From positions 372,001 to 436,000 of the forward strand of contig JACKDP010000001.1 of assembly GCA_020633435.1 (NCBI GenBank): a stretch of DNA of 64,000 nucleotides, read 5' to 3'. The stretch is from Myxococcales bacterium (lineage in GTDB: Bacteria; Myxococcota_A; Bradymonadia; UBA7976; UBA1532). Shown here one piece after another: positions 48,528-57,160 of this stretch. The position numbers were made by a program, and so were the translations under genes. The stretch's first letter is position 1. Each line of letters begins with the position of its first letter. Below the pieces are notes generated by a model, which was given only the letters and a program-made list of their open reading frames with translations, had not been told where the DNA came from and did not search any database.

Positions 48528-48989
48528 TCAGCTGCCCGGGCGCTCCTCGAGGCGCTCCTTGGCGGTGTCGGTCATCTGGCCCCCCTCGTACTTCGAGGGG
48601 CACTTGGCCGTCACCTCGGTCGCGGCGAGGACGCCGTCGGCGCGGCGGGGGCCCTCGACCACCACCTCGCGGCCCTCGGAGAAGACGTCGGGCATGGGGC
48701 CATCGTAGTAGACCGACAGCTCCGCGGGACCTTCCTTGTCCTTCACGCGGAAGCTGTGGACCGTCGTCCCCTGCTCGTGGTGGTAGCTGCCGGTGACGAC
48801 CGTCCCCTTCACCCGGATGGGCCGGCCCTCATCGAGGCGGCGGGCGTTGGCCTCGGCCACGCTCACGAAGTAGGCGCCCGAGCTCATCATGCTGTTGACG
48901 AGGAGGTAGAAGACCCCCACGAGCAGCACCAGCCCGACCACCAGCCGCACGTTCTTGCGCGGCGCCTCCTGCGTCGTCGACTCGCTCAT
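48528..48989 (-). CDS. ccmE: Haem chaperone CcmE, Cys-type (CxxxY) variant
   Basis: A 153-residue periplasmic chaperone with one membrane anchor (about 14-33) and a beta-barrel domain. The haem-attachment site of E. coli CcmE is His130 in H-x3-Y134; here the aligned segment is CPSKY, with Cys130 and Tyr134, and no His at that place. Cys variants are known from archaea and Desulfovibrio, where Ccm systems lack CcmH. The rest (GTVVTGSYHH, AELSVYYDGPMPDVF, VVVEG) is typical. GAGGAGGGGG lies before the ATG. It starts 31 bases after moaA. Confidence 0.93.
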   Translation of the reverse strand: MSESTTQEAPRKNVRLVVGLVLLVGVFYLLVNSMMSSGAYFVSVAEANARRLDEGRPIRVKGTVVTGSYHHEQGTTVHSFRVKDKEGPAELSVYYDGPMPDVFSEGREVVVEGPRRADGVLAATEVTAKCPSKYEGGQMTDTAKERLEERPGS

Positions 48990-49020
48990 GTCCCCCTCCT
49001 CATCCCCCGTGCGGGATCTC

Positions 49021-50055
49021 TCATCCGCCGATGCCCGTCATCACCGCAAGGGGTACGAACCCGTCTGCGGCGCTTTGCATTCGATGCGCTTCACGTTTCC
49101 CGAAGACCGCCTCGTCGATGAGGTGATCGATTCGCGCCCGCGGCGCACCGTCGCGCAGCGCCTGCAACATCGGGACCTCGCGATCATCGGCCAGACAGGC
49201 CCGCAGGCCACCCCGCGCCGTGAGCCGCGCGCGGTTGCACGCGGCGCAGAAGCCATCGTCACTCATGGGGCTGATCAGGCCGACGCGGTGGCCCGCGAAC
49301 GGCCCCGCCGTCACCTCGTGGTAGCGGGCCGGACCCTGCGGCAAACCACCGCAGGCGCGGCCGATGGGCTGGAGCGGATGTCGCGCCGCGATGGCACCCA
49401 GGATGGTGTCGGTGTCCAGCCGGCGCGCCTCCGCCTGGAAGTCGAGGCCGCCGATGGGCATGAGCTCGATGAAGCGGGGCAGCCAGCCCGCGGCCCAGCA
49501 GCGCTCGACGAACGGGGCGAGCTCGCCATCGTTCACCCCGCGGGCCGCCACGGCGTTGATGCGGATGTCCTCGAAGCCCGCCGCCTCCGCCGCCGCCAGG
49601 CCCCGCAGCACCGTCGCCAGGTCGCCCCCGCGGGTCACCGCCGCGAAGCCAGCCGCGTCGAAGGTGTCGAGGCTGACGCTGAGGCCACGCAGGCCCGCCG
49701 CGTAGAGCGGGCCCGCCAGGCGGTCGAGCAGGTGGCCGTTGGTCGTGAGGGCGACCTGCCGGATGCCCGGCGTCCGGGCGATGCTCGCCACGAGATCGAC
49801 GACGCCCTTGCGCACCAGGGGCTCGCCGCCGGTGATGCGCACGCGCTGGACCCCGCGGGCGGCCATGACGTCGACGAACCGCTGGATCTCCTCGAAGGTC
49901 AGCAGCGCGGCCTTCTCGACGACCGGGAAGCCCTCCACCGGCATGCAGTACGCGCAGCGGTAGTTGCAGCGGTCGGTCACCGAGATGCGCAGGTACGTGA
50001 TCGTGCGCCGCCAGCGGTCGGTCAGGGTCCCTGGGGTGTCGGCGGGCGGCTGCAT
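49021..50055 (-). CDS. moaA: GTP 3',8-cyclase MoaA (molybdenum cofactor synthesis)
   Basis: A 344-residue radical SAM enzyme for the first step of molybdopterin synthesis. The N-terminal cluster is CNYRCAYCMP, followed by ITGGEPLVR; the C-terminal cluster has CAACNRARLTARGGLRACL, and the chain ends GIGG, needed for activity. ATG 50055 is preferred over a start 66 bases upstream. It is the first gene of the run that continues into ccmE on the same strand. No other mo gene is in the window. Confidence 0.93.
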   Translation of the reverse strand: MQPPADTPGTLTDRWRRTITYLRISVTDRCNYRCAYCMPVEGFPVVEKAALLTFEEIQRFVDVMAARGVQRVRITGGEPLVRKGVVDLVASIARTPGIRQVALTTNGHLLDRLAGPLYAAGLRGLSVSLDTFDAAGFAAVTRGGDLATVLRGLAAAEAAGFEDIRINAVAARGVNDGELAPFVERCWAAGWLPRFIELMPIGGLDFQAEARRLDTDTILGAIAARHPLQPIGRACGGLPQGPARYHEVTAGPFAGHRVGLISPMSDDGFCAACNRARLTARGGLRACLADDREVPMLQALRDGAPRARIDHLIDEAVFGKREAHRMQSAADGFVPLAVMTGIGG

Positions 50056-50209
50056 GGCACCTGGCAGGATATCAGGGTTCGGGCGCGCGCGGAGGCTAGT
50101 ACAGGCGGCGGGCCGACTCAAGCGGCGCGCCGCCGGCCCCGCGCCGCCTCGATTGACGGGGGCCGGCGGCTATGCCAGCGTCTGCCCTCCCGGAGCGGCG
50201 GAGGCCACG

Positions 50210-50536
50210 GTGGAGAATCGTTTTGCCCGTATTTTCGGCACGTTGCTGCAGAGCGACGTCGCCACTCGCCTCGTGCAGAACGAGGCCCTCATGAACGCGC
50301 TGATGAAGGCGTTCTCCATGTCGGTGGAGCTGCGACACCTCATCGACCAGCGCCTGCGGGCCGTCGTGCAGGGGCTCGACCTGGCGAAGGCCTCGGAGGT
50401 CGAGGCCCTCCGGGAGGAGCTGGCGGATCTGCAGGCCCAGGTGGAGGCCCTGGAGGAGCGGCTGGCGGAGCGGGAGGAGGTGGCCCAGCGGCCGCGCCCC
50501 CGGCGGCGGCCGGCCAGCCGCAGCGCCGAGGACTGA
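50210..50536 (+). CDS. Small coiled-coil protein, function unknown
   Basis: A 108-residue protein. Residues 1-55 form an amphipathic helical part (RIFGTLLQSDVATRLVQNEAL, AFSMSVELRHLIDQRL), and 60-95 a heptad coiled coil (EVEALREELADLQAQVEAL), followed by a basic tail (RPRPRRRPASRS). GTG 50210 has a GGAGG site. It resembles phasin-like or structural small proteins, but no family is certain. It is divergent from moaA (154-base gap with nothing recognisable) and convergent with dctM (6 bases). Confidence 0.68.
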   Translation: MENRFARIFGTLLQSDVATRLVQNEALMNALMKAFSMSVELRHLIDQRLRAVVQGLDLAKASEVEALREELADLQAQVEALEERLAEREEVAQRPRPRRRPASRSAED

Positions 50537-50542
50537 GCCGCC

Positions 50543-50885
50543 CTACGGCTGGTCGAAGGCGTCCTGGTAGGCGTCGTCGCGCATCAGCTCCTGCAGCGAC
50601 TTCGGGCCCGAGGCCGGCGCCGCGGTAGCGGGCGCGGGGGCCGGCGCCGAGGGCGGCGCGCCCTCGTCGAAGGCGTCCTGGTAGGCGCCCTCGCGCATCA
50701 GCTCCTGCAGCGACTTCGGCCCCGAGGCGGGCGCGGCCGAGGGCGGCGCCCCGTCGTCGAAGGCGTTGTCGTAGTTCGCCTCTTTCATGAGCTGTTCCAG
50801 GGACTTGGGGCCACCAGACGGCGGCGCGCCCTCGTCAAAGGCGTCCTGGTAGCTCCCCTGCTTCATCAGCTCCTCGAGGGACTTC
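50543..50885 (-). repeat. Four copies of a KSLxELM...AFDEGAPPS repeat in DctM
   Basis: Units span about 25-30 residues: a short amphipathic helix (KSLQELM), an aromatic-acidic step (YQDAFDEG) and a Pro/Ala linker. Units 3 and 4 are nearly identical at the base level as well, which points to recent duplication; unit 2 has diverged most (EANYDNAFDDG). Confidence 0.85.
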
Positions 50886-52297
50886 GCCCCCGAGGCCGGC
50901 GCGGCCGAGGGGGGCGCCTGGGGCGTGCCGAACAGGCCCCCGCCGTCGTCATCCTCGTCGGCCGCCTTGCAGACGTGCGTCTCGGGGAACGGCACGTAGA
51001 ACGGGCGGTCCTTGAGCAGGTTCACCGGCCCCAGGGAGATGGTGGGGATGTAGGTGACCAGCAGCACCGCCAGCAGCAGCAGGCCGGTGAACGGGACCAC
51101 CGAGCGCACCACGGCGCCGAGGGGCTTGTCGAAGATGGACGAGCTGACGAAGAGGTTGAGGCCCATCGGCGGCGTCAGGTAGCCCAGCTCCAGGTTCACG
51201 ATGAAGACGACGCCCAGGTGGATGGGGTCGATGCCGCAGAGCACCGCCATGGGCGCCAGCAGGGGCACCAGGATCATGATGGCGCTCATGATGTCCATGA
51301 GGCAGCCCACCAGCAGCAGGAAGCCGTTGAGGACCAGCATGAACGTGAACGGCGTGAGGTCGAGGCTGGTGATCCAGGCCGCGGCGCGATCGGGGATGGC
51401 CAGGTCGGAGAGCAGCGCGTTCAACCCCACGGCCATCGCGAAGATGACCAGCAGGGAGCCCATCAGCACCGTCGCCTCGCCGAACACCGCCGGGATCTGC
51501 TGGATGGTCAGCTCGCGGTGGATGAACAGCTCGACGATGAGGGCGTAGACGACGCTCACCGCGGCGGCCTCGGTGGCCGTGAACAGGCCCGAGTAGATGC
51601 CGCCGAGGATGACGATGGGCAGCATCATGGCCCAGAAGCCGTCGACCATGGCGCGGTGGATGGCGCGCAGGTCGGGCTTGCGGAAGCGCTCGCCCTTGCG
51701 GATGCCGATGACGAGGCAGTAGCCGGCCAGCAGCGCCCCGATGACGAGGCCGGGGCCGATGCCCGCCAGGAAGAGGTCCTCGACCTGGATGACCTGGGAG
51801 CCGCTCGCGAAGATCGCGTAGACGATCATCGGGATGCTGGGCGGGATGAGGATGCCGAGGGTGCCCGCGCTGGTCACGAGGCCAGTGGCGAAGCGGTCGG
51901 GGTAGCCGGCCTTCATGAGGGCCGGGTACATCACGCCGCCGATGGTGATGACGGTGACGGGGCTCGAGCCGCTGATGGCCGCGAAGAACATGCAGGCCGC
52001 CACGGTGGCCACCCCGAGCCCGCCCGGCACCCCCGAGAAGATGGCCCGCGCCACGCCGACGAGGCGGGTGGCGATGGAGCCGTTGCTCATGATGGCGCCG
52101 GACAGCACGAAGAACGGGATGGCCAGCAGCGGCGGCTTGTCCGTCAGCTCGCGGATGTTCTCGACGAGGGTGACCTCGAGCAGGGACTTCGCGTCACCGA
52201 ACAGCACGTAGCCGGCGGCCGTGAGCGCCCCGATGAGGACGAAGAGCGGGACCGAGAACAGCAGCAGGGCCCCGAGCAAGAGGAGGAAGATCGTCAA
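50543..52297 (-). CDS. dctM: TRAP transporter large permease DctM with a repeat-bearing C-terminal tail
   Basis: A 584-residue permease. Residues 1-430 hold the usual 12-13 helices (LFVLIGALTAAGYVLFG, AISGSSPVTVITIGG, GILIPPSIPMIVYA, LGYLTPPMGLNLFVSS). Instead of ending there, it has a tail of about 140 residues with an Asp-rich step (DEDDDGGG) and four copies of KSLxELMxxxxYxxAFD. The tail would be cytoplasmic or periplasmic depending on helix count. ATG overlaps the dctQ stop. It is the last gene of the operon. Confidence 0.92.
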   Translation of the reverse strand: MTIFLLLLGALLLFSVPLFVLIGALTAAGYVLFGDAKSLLEVTLVENIRELTDKPPLLAIPFFVLSGAIMSNGSIATRLVGVARAIFSGVPGGLGVATVAACMFFAAISGSSPVTVITIGGVMYPALMKAGYPDRFATGLVTSAGTLGILIPPSIPMIVYAIFASGSQVIQVEDLFLAGIGPGLVIGALLAGYCLVIGIRKGERFRKPDLRAIHRAMVDGFWAMMLPIVILGGIYSGLFTATEAAAVSVVYALIVELFIHRELTIQQIPAVFGEATVLMGSLLVIFAMAVGLNALLSDLAIPDRAAAWITSLDLTPFTFMLVLNGFLLLVGCLMDIMSAIMILVPLLAPMAVLCGIDPIHLGVVFIVNLELGYLTPPMGLNLFVSSSIFDKPLGAVVRSVVPFTGLLLLAVLLVTYIPTISLGPVNLLKDRPFYVPFPETHVCKAADEDDDGGGLFGTPQAPPSAAPASGAKSLEELMKQGSYQDAFDEGAPPSGGPKSLEQLMKEANYDNAFDDGAPPSAAPASGPKSLQELMREGAYQDAFDEGAPPSAPAPAPATAAPASGPKSLQELMRDDAYQDAFDQP

Positions 52298-53262
52298 TGT
52301 GACACCTTCTGCTCAGGGACCTGCGGGCGCAGGAACGCGTCGATGGTGCGGCTGAGGAAGCGCAGCGTCATCAGGAAGAACGCCACGACCGCGGCCAGCA
52401 GGATGGTCCACGCCGGGATGCGCGTGGCCGGGCGGAGCTCGCCGCTGCTGTAGTCGCCCTGGGCCCCGAAGACATGCTCATAGGCCAGGAACGTCATGTA
52501 AGCGCAGAACGTCGTGGTGATGAGCAGCCCCAGGGCCCGCGTCCACGGCCGCAGGGCCTTGGGGATGAGGCGGCTCAGGGCGTCCACCTGGATGTGCTTG
52601 TCCATGCGGGTGGCCATGCTGCCCCCGAGGAAGGCCATCCAGGCGAGGAGCATCAGCGAGAGCTCCTGGCTCCAGATGTACTGGGGCGGCAGGTGCGTGC
52701 ACAGCCAGCCCCCGGCCCCCGCGATGATCGCGCTGAGCACGACCCCGATGACGTCGCGCTTGCGGAGGGCGTAGGCGGCGTAGGCGAGGCAGCCCAGGAT
52801 GAGCAGCCCCCCGCAGATCCAGCCGCTCGAGAGGCGCTCGACGAGCTGGACGAAGCCCCAGGCCCCGACCAGCGTGATGGCCCCCCAGGCGAGCCCGATG
52901 CCCAGGGACGCGGCCTGCCCCTTGCGGCGCCGGCCGGCCAGGTAGGCCGCCCAGCCGCAGAGGAACGCCAGCAACCCCAGGATGAACGGCGTCGCATAGT
53001 CGCGCAGAATCGCGTAGTTGGCGTCGTTCTTCTCGACCCCCGCCACCGAGACGAGGGTGAGGAGCTTGCGCGCCAGCGTGCTCTCCTCGGTGGCGAAAGC
53101 CCGATAGACGATGTCGAGGGTGACGGTGGTGGTCATCACCAGGGCAGCCAGCGTCACGAACGTCTGCTCGACGCGCAGGACGGCGTCGTCCAGCAGGCCC
53201 GCGATCCGGGCGAGCCCGGTCCGCGCCGGGGCAGACGGCGTGTCGCCGGTGGCCCCGCTCAT
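52294..53262 (-). CDS. dctQ: TRAP transporter small permease DctQ, enlarged
   Basis: A 322-residue protein against a usual 160-200. The first helix (about 30-52) and the DctQ core (WSQELSLMLLAWMAFLGGS, HIQVDALSRLIP) are both present, but about 140 residues with four extra hydrophobic segments (about 90-190) lie between them. ATG overlaps the dctP stop as TAATG, and the stop overlaps dctM. The insert could be a domain fusion or a lineage-specific expansion; the core motifs are intact. Confidence 0.88.
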   Translation of the reverse strand: MSGATGDTPSAPARTGLARIAGLLDDAVLRVEQTFVTLAALVMTTTVTLDIVYRAFATEESTLARKLLTLVSVAGVEKNDANYAILRDYATPFILGLLAFLCGWAAYLAGRRRKGQAASLGIGLAWGAITLVGAWGFVQLVERLSSGWICGGLLILGCLAYAAYALRKRDVIGVVLSAIIAGAGGWLCTHLPPQYIWSQELSLMLLAWMAFLGGSMATRMDKHIQVDALSRLIPKALRPWTRALGLLITTTFCAYMTFLAYEHVFGAQGDYSSGELRPATRIPAWTILLAAVVAFFLMTLRFLSRTIDAFLRPQVPEQKVSH

Positions 53263-54281
53263 TACAGGCCCTTGGCCTTCATGATGGCGTCGAAGAGCTC
53301 CTTGCCCGTCGCGGAGGCCGCCTCGCGGCGAGCCGCCCAGGTGGGCCGGGTGGCGTCCTTGAACGCCTTCTTCTCCTCGGGGGTGAGGCTGTAGACCTTC
53401 ACGCCCGACGCCTCGAAGTTCTTGAGGAGCAGGGGCCCGAGGGCGCGCACGGCCGTGCGGCCCTTGGCCTCCAGGGCCTCCTTCGGGCCGAGCACCGCCG
53501 CCTGCAGCTCGGGGGACAGGCCGTCGAACCAGGCCTTGTTCACCACCAGCAGGGCCGGCTGATAGATGTGCTCGGAGACGGTGTAGTACTTGATGGCCTG
53601 GTGCCAGCTCACCGCCTGGATGAAGAGCGGCGTGTTGTCCATGCCCTCGCAGACGCCCGTCTGGAGGGAGGAGAGCACCTCGCCCACCGCGATGGTCACC
53701 GGGCTCGCGCCGAGGGCGCGGTACATGGCGACGTGCACGGGGCTCTCCTGGGAGCGCATCTTCACGGCCTTGAGGTCGGCCGGCGAGTGGATGAAGCGCT
53801 CCTTGGTGTCATCGCCCTCGAAGCCCTTGAGGCCGAAGGAGCGGTACCCGTTCTCCGAGTACATGATGAGCTTGAAGCCCTTCTCCTCCAGCAGCTTCTC
53901 GACGATCGGGCGCACCTGGTCGAGGATGGCGTCGGCCTGGGCGAAGTCGTCGAAGAGGTACGGCAGCTCCAGGATGTCCATGTCGGGCACGATGGCCGCC
54001 ATGGCGCCGGTGGAGACGCCGCCCATCTGCAGGCTGCCCTTGTAGACCTGGCGCGCGATGCTCTGCTCGTCGCCCTTCACGCCGCCCAGGAAGGCGCGGA
54101 CCTTGATCTTGCCGCCCGACTTCTCGTCGACGGCAGCCTTGTAGCGCTCCAGCAGGTCCGACCAGGGCGTCCCCTTGGGGGCCACCGTGGCCAGCTTCAT
54201 GTTCACCTCGCCGTCGTCCCCGGCGAGGGCGGGCCCGGCGAGGGCCGCGACGGCGAACAGCGCGACGATGCAACGGATCAT
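53262..54281 (-). CDS. dctP: TRAP transporter solute-binding protein DctP
   Basis: A 339-residue periplasmic binding protein with a signal peptide (1-20, ends PALA). TRAP family features are LATVAPKGTPWSDLL, the GVKGDEQ stretch, VKMRSQESPVHVAMYRALGASPV (with the Arg that binds the substrate carboxylate, near MRSQ) and TGVCEGMDNTP. An AAGGAG site precedes ATG 54281. It follows the TatT gene by 18 bases. The ligand is unknown; binding proteins paired with TatT have been linked to hydrophobic ligands. Confidence 0.93.
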   Translation of the reverse strand: MIRCIVALFAVAALAGPALAGDDGEVNMKLATVAPKGTPWSDLLERYKAAVDEKSGGKIKVRAFLGGVKGDEQSIARQVYKGSLQMGGVSTGAMAAIVPDMDILELPYLFDDFAQADAILDQVRPIVEKLLEEKGFKLIMYSENGYRSFGLKGFEGDDTKERFIHSPADLKAVKMRSQESPVHVAMYRALGASPVTIAVGEVLSSLQTGVCEGMDNTPLFIQAVSWHQAIKYYTVSEHIYQPALLVVNKAWFDGLSPELQAAVLGPKEALEAKGRTAVRALGPLLLKNFEASGVKVYSLTPEEKKAFKDATRPTWAARREAASATGKELFDAIMKAKGL

Positions 54282-54299
54282 GGGGGGGCTCCTTCTGGC

Positions 54300-55175
54300 C
54301 TAGAAGTAGTCACCGATGTTGGCGAGCATCGCCTGGGCGGTCCGCTTGGCGTTGCGGTTCTCCGGCACCAGGGCGGGATCGACGTCATCGGGGGTGGCGA
54401 TCACTTCGTTGAGGAGCTTCTTGAAGAGCGCCTCGTCGTCGCTGTAGGCGGCGAAGAACTCGGCGAAGAGCACCTTGGTCTCCAGGTAGTTGCCGGAGAT
54501 GGCGACCGCCTTCTCGAAGTGCGTCTTGCTCTTGTTGAGGTCCTTGCCGAAGGGCAGCTTGGCCCAGTAGACGCCGAAGTAGCGGTGGGGGGCGCCGTAG
54601 AAGAACGTCTCGTCGAGGGACTGGACGTGCTGCATGATGGCGAAGATGTCGTCCTTGTGGGCCAGGATGGCGGTGATGCCCTCCAGCAGGCCCCACTTGC
54701 CGAGGCAGGTGGCGTACCAGTACAGGCCCGGGATGCCGTCCTTGCCGACGCTCTTGACGGCCTCGGGCCACTTGGCGCCGGCCTTGATCTTGGCGGCGAA
54801 CTCGGGGCTCTGCAGCTTGATCGCCGCCTCGCCGGCCTCCACGCCCTTCAGGTACAGCGCCTTCATGGCGTCGTCGGGGTTCTTGTCCCACTTCACATGG
54901 GCGTTGGCGAGGAAGTAGTAGCCATAGGCCAGCTTGAGCTGCACGTCGGCGAGGGTGGGATCGACCTGGCTGGCCTCCACCCACTTCTTGACGGCCTCTT
55001 CGGCCTTGGCGCGGTCGCCGCGCTCGGCCCAGAGGGCGTCACCGGCCTCGATCAGGGACGACGCGTCGCCCTTCTTCTCGGCCACGGGCCCGTCCGTCAT
55101 CAGCCCGCTCGTCCGGCCGCCGCAAGCGGCCAGGCCGAGCGCCAGGATGGCGCAGACGCTCTTCAGAACGCGCAT
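54300..55175 (-). CDS. TRAP-associated TatT lipoprotein (TPAT T component)
   Basis: A 291-residue lipoprotein (signal ends LAAC, Cys18) with helical TPR-like repeats (GDALWAERGDRAKAEEAVKKW, KLAYGYYFLANAH, FFYGAPHRYFGVYWAKLPFGKDL). The last stretch is the TatT signature seen in Treponema TP0956-type proteins, which bind a DctP-type protein to form a TPAT system. It is the first gene of the transporter operon, with GGAGGAGG before the ATG. Confidence 0.88.
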   Translation of the reverse strand: MRVLKSVCAILALGLAACGGRTSGLMTDGPVAEKKGDASSLIEAGDALWAERGDRAKAEEAVKKWVEASQVDPTLADVQLKLAYGYYFLANAHVKWDKNPDDAMKALYLKGVEAGEAAIKLQSPEFAAKIKAGAKWPEAVKSVGKDGIPGLYWYATCLGKWGLLEGITAILAHKDDIFAIMQHVQSLDETFFYGAPHRYFGVYWAKLPFGKDLNKSKTHFEKAVAISGNYLETKVLFAEFFAAYSDDEALFKKLLNEVIATPDDVDPALVPENRNAKRTAQAMLANIGDYF

Positions 55176-55320
55176 CTCTTCCTCCTCCAGGTAGGCATGT
55201 GCCGCTTAGCATGCCCGGGCAGACGCATCAACCGCTAGCGTACCGATCGTCCCAGGCGGCCTCCCACGCGCAGCGCAGGCAGCATCCCGGCATTCTCCGC
55301 GGGTTTCAAGCGTCCGGGGT

Positions 55321-56490
55321 CTATTCGGCGTCCGCGGCTTCGTCGCGCACCAGCGCCAGCCGCTGACGCTCGTCGTGATCGAGGTCCGCGGGATCGATGC
55401 CGCTGACCTCGGCCAGGGCCTCGGCGGGGTGATCGGTGAGCAGCAGGTGCTCGGCCAGGACGAGCCGGGCGGCGGCGGTGCCCGTCAAGCGGACGCGGGC
55501 GCGCAGGGCCGCCAGGTGGGCGTCGGGATCGCCGGCGGACCGCGCCGCCTGGAGGTACAGGGCCACCGCGTCCACCGGGAGCGCGCCCCGGGCGTCGAGG
55601 GCGCGCAGGTGCACCAGGCTCTGGACCGGCTGGGCCAGCAGATCGGCGTAGACCCGCGCCACGGCCAGGCGCAGGCGATCGGGATCGGCCTGGCTGCCGG
55701 CCTCGGCGGGCAGGCGCAGCAGGGCCTCGCCGTGCACGACGTACTCCGTCCACGCCTCTCGCTCCCCCGCCAGGGCCAGGGCCAGGCGGCGGGCGGCGCG
55801 GTGGTCCGGCTCGAGGGCGAGGACGGCGTCGGCGGCCTCGGCGGCCTCACGGCGCTTGCGGAGGGGCCCCGACAGCAGCTCGGCGCGGCGCCAGAGCAGC
55901 GCGGCGGGGGCCGGGACGAGCGCCAGCAGGGCCAGATCGACCCGCGCGGCCAGCTCGGCGTGGGCCCCCTCGGCGCTGAGGTGCGCGTCGAGGCTCGCCA
56001 GGGCCGGCAGGCAGCCGGGGTTGGCGTCGAGGATGCCCCGGGCGGCCCCGGGCACGTCGTCCGCGCGCTCCAGCGCGCCCAGCACCTCGACCAGGCGGCG
56101 GAAGGCGGCCTCTTCCTGCTCGCCGCTGAGGGCCACGGGGTTCTCGGGGCCGGCGTGCAGGGCCGTCTGCAGCCAGGCCAGGGCCGGACGCCAGGCGCCC
56201 GCGTCGGCGGCGATGGTGCCGAGGCCGGCGGCCGCCAGCGCCGCGCCGGGGACCTCGCCCGCCGCGGCCTGGAAGTCGGCCCGGGCGCCGTCCACGTCGC
56301 CCCGCCGCTCCAGCCGCAGGGATCCGCGCAGCGCCAGCAGGCCCGCCCGCGTCCGCCGATCCGTCGCCGCGACCAGGCGCCGCTCGACGTGGGCGAAGAG
56401 GTCGTCCAGGCCGCCGCCCGGCCGGGCCCGCGCCAGCGCCTGCACGGCCACGAGCACCGCGTCGAGGGGCGCCTCGGGGACGTCGAGCAC
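55321..56490 (-). CDS. C-terminal fragment of the broken TPR protein
   Basis: A 389-residue clean helical-repeat segment (LDDLFAHVERRLVAATDRRTR, WLQTALHAGPENPVALSGEQE, HLRALDARGALPVDAVALYL) ending in a normal stop. The frame is coding before its first ATG at 56490 (AERADAAAEAQQAFRAV), so it is the tail of the larger protein rather than a free gene. Confidence 0.55.
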   Translation of the reverse strand: MLDVPEAPLDAVLVAVQALARARPGGGLDDLFAHVERRLVAATDRRTRAGLLALRGSLRLERRGDVDGARADFQAAAGEVPGAALAAAGLGTIAADAGAWRPALAWLQTALHAGPENPVALSGEQEEAAFRRLVEVLGALERADDVPGAARGILDANPGCLPALASLDAHLSAEGAHAELAARVDLALLALVPAPAALLWRRAELLSGPLRKRREAAEAADAVLALEPDHRAARRLALALAGEREAWTEYVVHGEALLRLPAEAGSQADPDRLRLAVARVYADLLAQPVQSLVHLRALDARGALPVDAVALYLQAARSAGDPDAHLAALRARVRLTGTAAARLVLAEHLLLTDHPAEALAEVSGIDPADLDHDERQRLALVRDEAADAE

Positions 56491-57160
56491 GGCTCGGAAG
56501 GCCTGCTGCGCCTCGGCTGCCGCGTCGGCGCGCTCGGCCAGGACGAGGCCCCCGCCGCGCCAGCAGCTCGGCGCGCGCGGGCCCTGACGCTCGGGCCGCG
56601 CGCTCGGCCAGCGCCGCCGCCAGGCCGCCGCGGTCGGCGCTCTGCCACAGGCAGGCGAGGCCCGGATCGGCCGGCGGCTGGGTGAGCAGGCGGGGGGGCG
56701 CGTCGGGCTCGGTGAGGCGGCTGACGACGCGAGCGTCGGCGTCGTCGCCCTCGGGCGGCGCAGAGGCGTCGTCGCCTGGCGAGTCGTCGAGCGGGCCTTC
56801 GTCGAGGGGGCGCGGTGCCTCTGGGGGCGCCGAGGGCGCGAGGCGCTCGGCCAGCAGGCGCACGGGCTCGGCGTCCGGCAGCTCCGCCTGGGCGACGGCC
56901 AGCGACACGCGCGCGGCGGCGGCGTCCCCCAGCGCCTCGGCCTGCAGCGTCGCGAGCCGGAGCGCCAGCTCCCCGCGCCAGGGGCCGGGGACGGCGGCCT
57001 CGAGCTGCCGGCTGATCACCACGGCGAGGGCCGGGGCGTCGCCCGCGGCCGTCAGGACCTCGTCGAGCAGGGCCAGGGCGTCCAGGTTGTCGGCCCGGGC
57101 CTCCAGGCTCGCCTCCAGCAGGCGGCGCGCGGCGTCCGCGCCGCCGGGCAGGGGCCGCAC
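55847..57160 (-). CDS. Middle fragment of the broken TPR protein
   Basis: A 437-residue reading that holds true protein only from about 57220 to 56555 (LLEASLEARADNLDALALLDEVL, QLEAAVPGPWRGELALRL, an acidic linker SPGDDASAPPEGDDADARV). After 56555 it becomes Arg/Gly-rich non-protein sequence, the mark of a frame change at a C5 run. The ATG is not a real start. Confidence 0.4.
   Translation of the reverse strand: MRPLPGGADAARRLLEASLEARADNLDALALLDEVLTAAGDAPALAVVISRQLEAAVPGPWRGELALRLATLQAEALGDAAAARVSLAVAQAELPDAEPVRLLAERLAPSAPPEAPRPLDEGPLDDSPGDDASAPPEGDDADARVVSRLTEPDAPPRLLTQPPADPGLACLWQSADRGGLAAALAERAARASGPARAELLARRGPRPGRARRRGSRGAAGLPSRARRPRGAPRRGARGRAGAGAGPAGRRPGRPLRPRRAAPGRGDGSADAGGPAGAARIPAAGAAGRRGRRPGRLPGRGGRGPRRGAGGRRPRHHRRRRGRLASGPGLAADGPARRPREPRGPQRRAGRGRLPPPGRGAGRAGARGRRARGRPGHPRRQPRLPAGPGEPRRAPQRRGGPRRAGRAGRSGPAGARPGPRRAALAPRRAAVGAPPQAP

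Noticed and set aside
55176..55320. tRNA or small RNA in the gap after the TatT gene start
   Set aside because: No cloverleaf arms, no CCA end and no promoter-terminator pair could be drawn.
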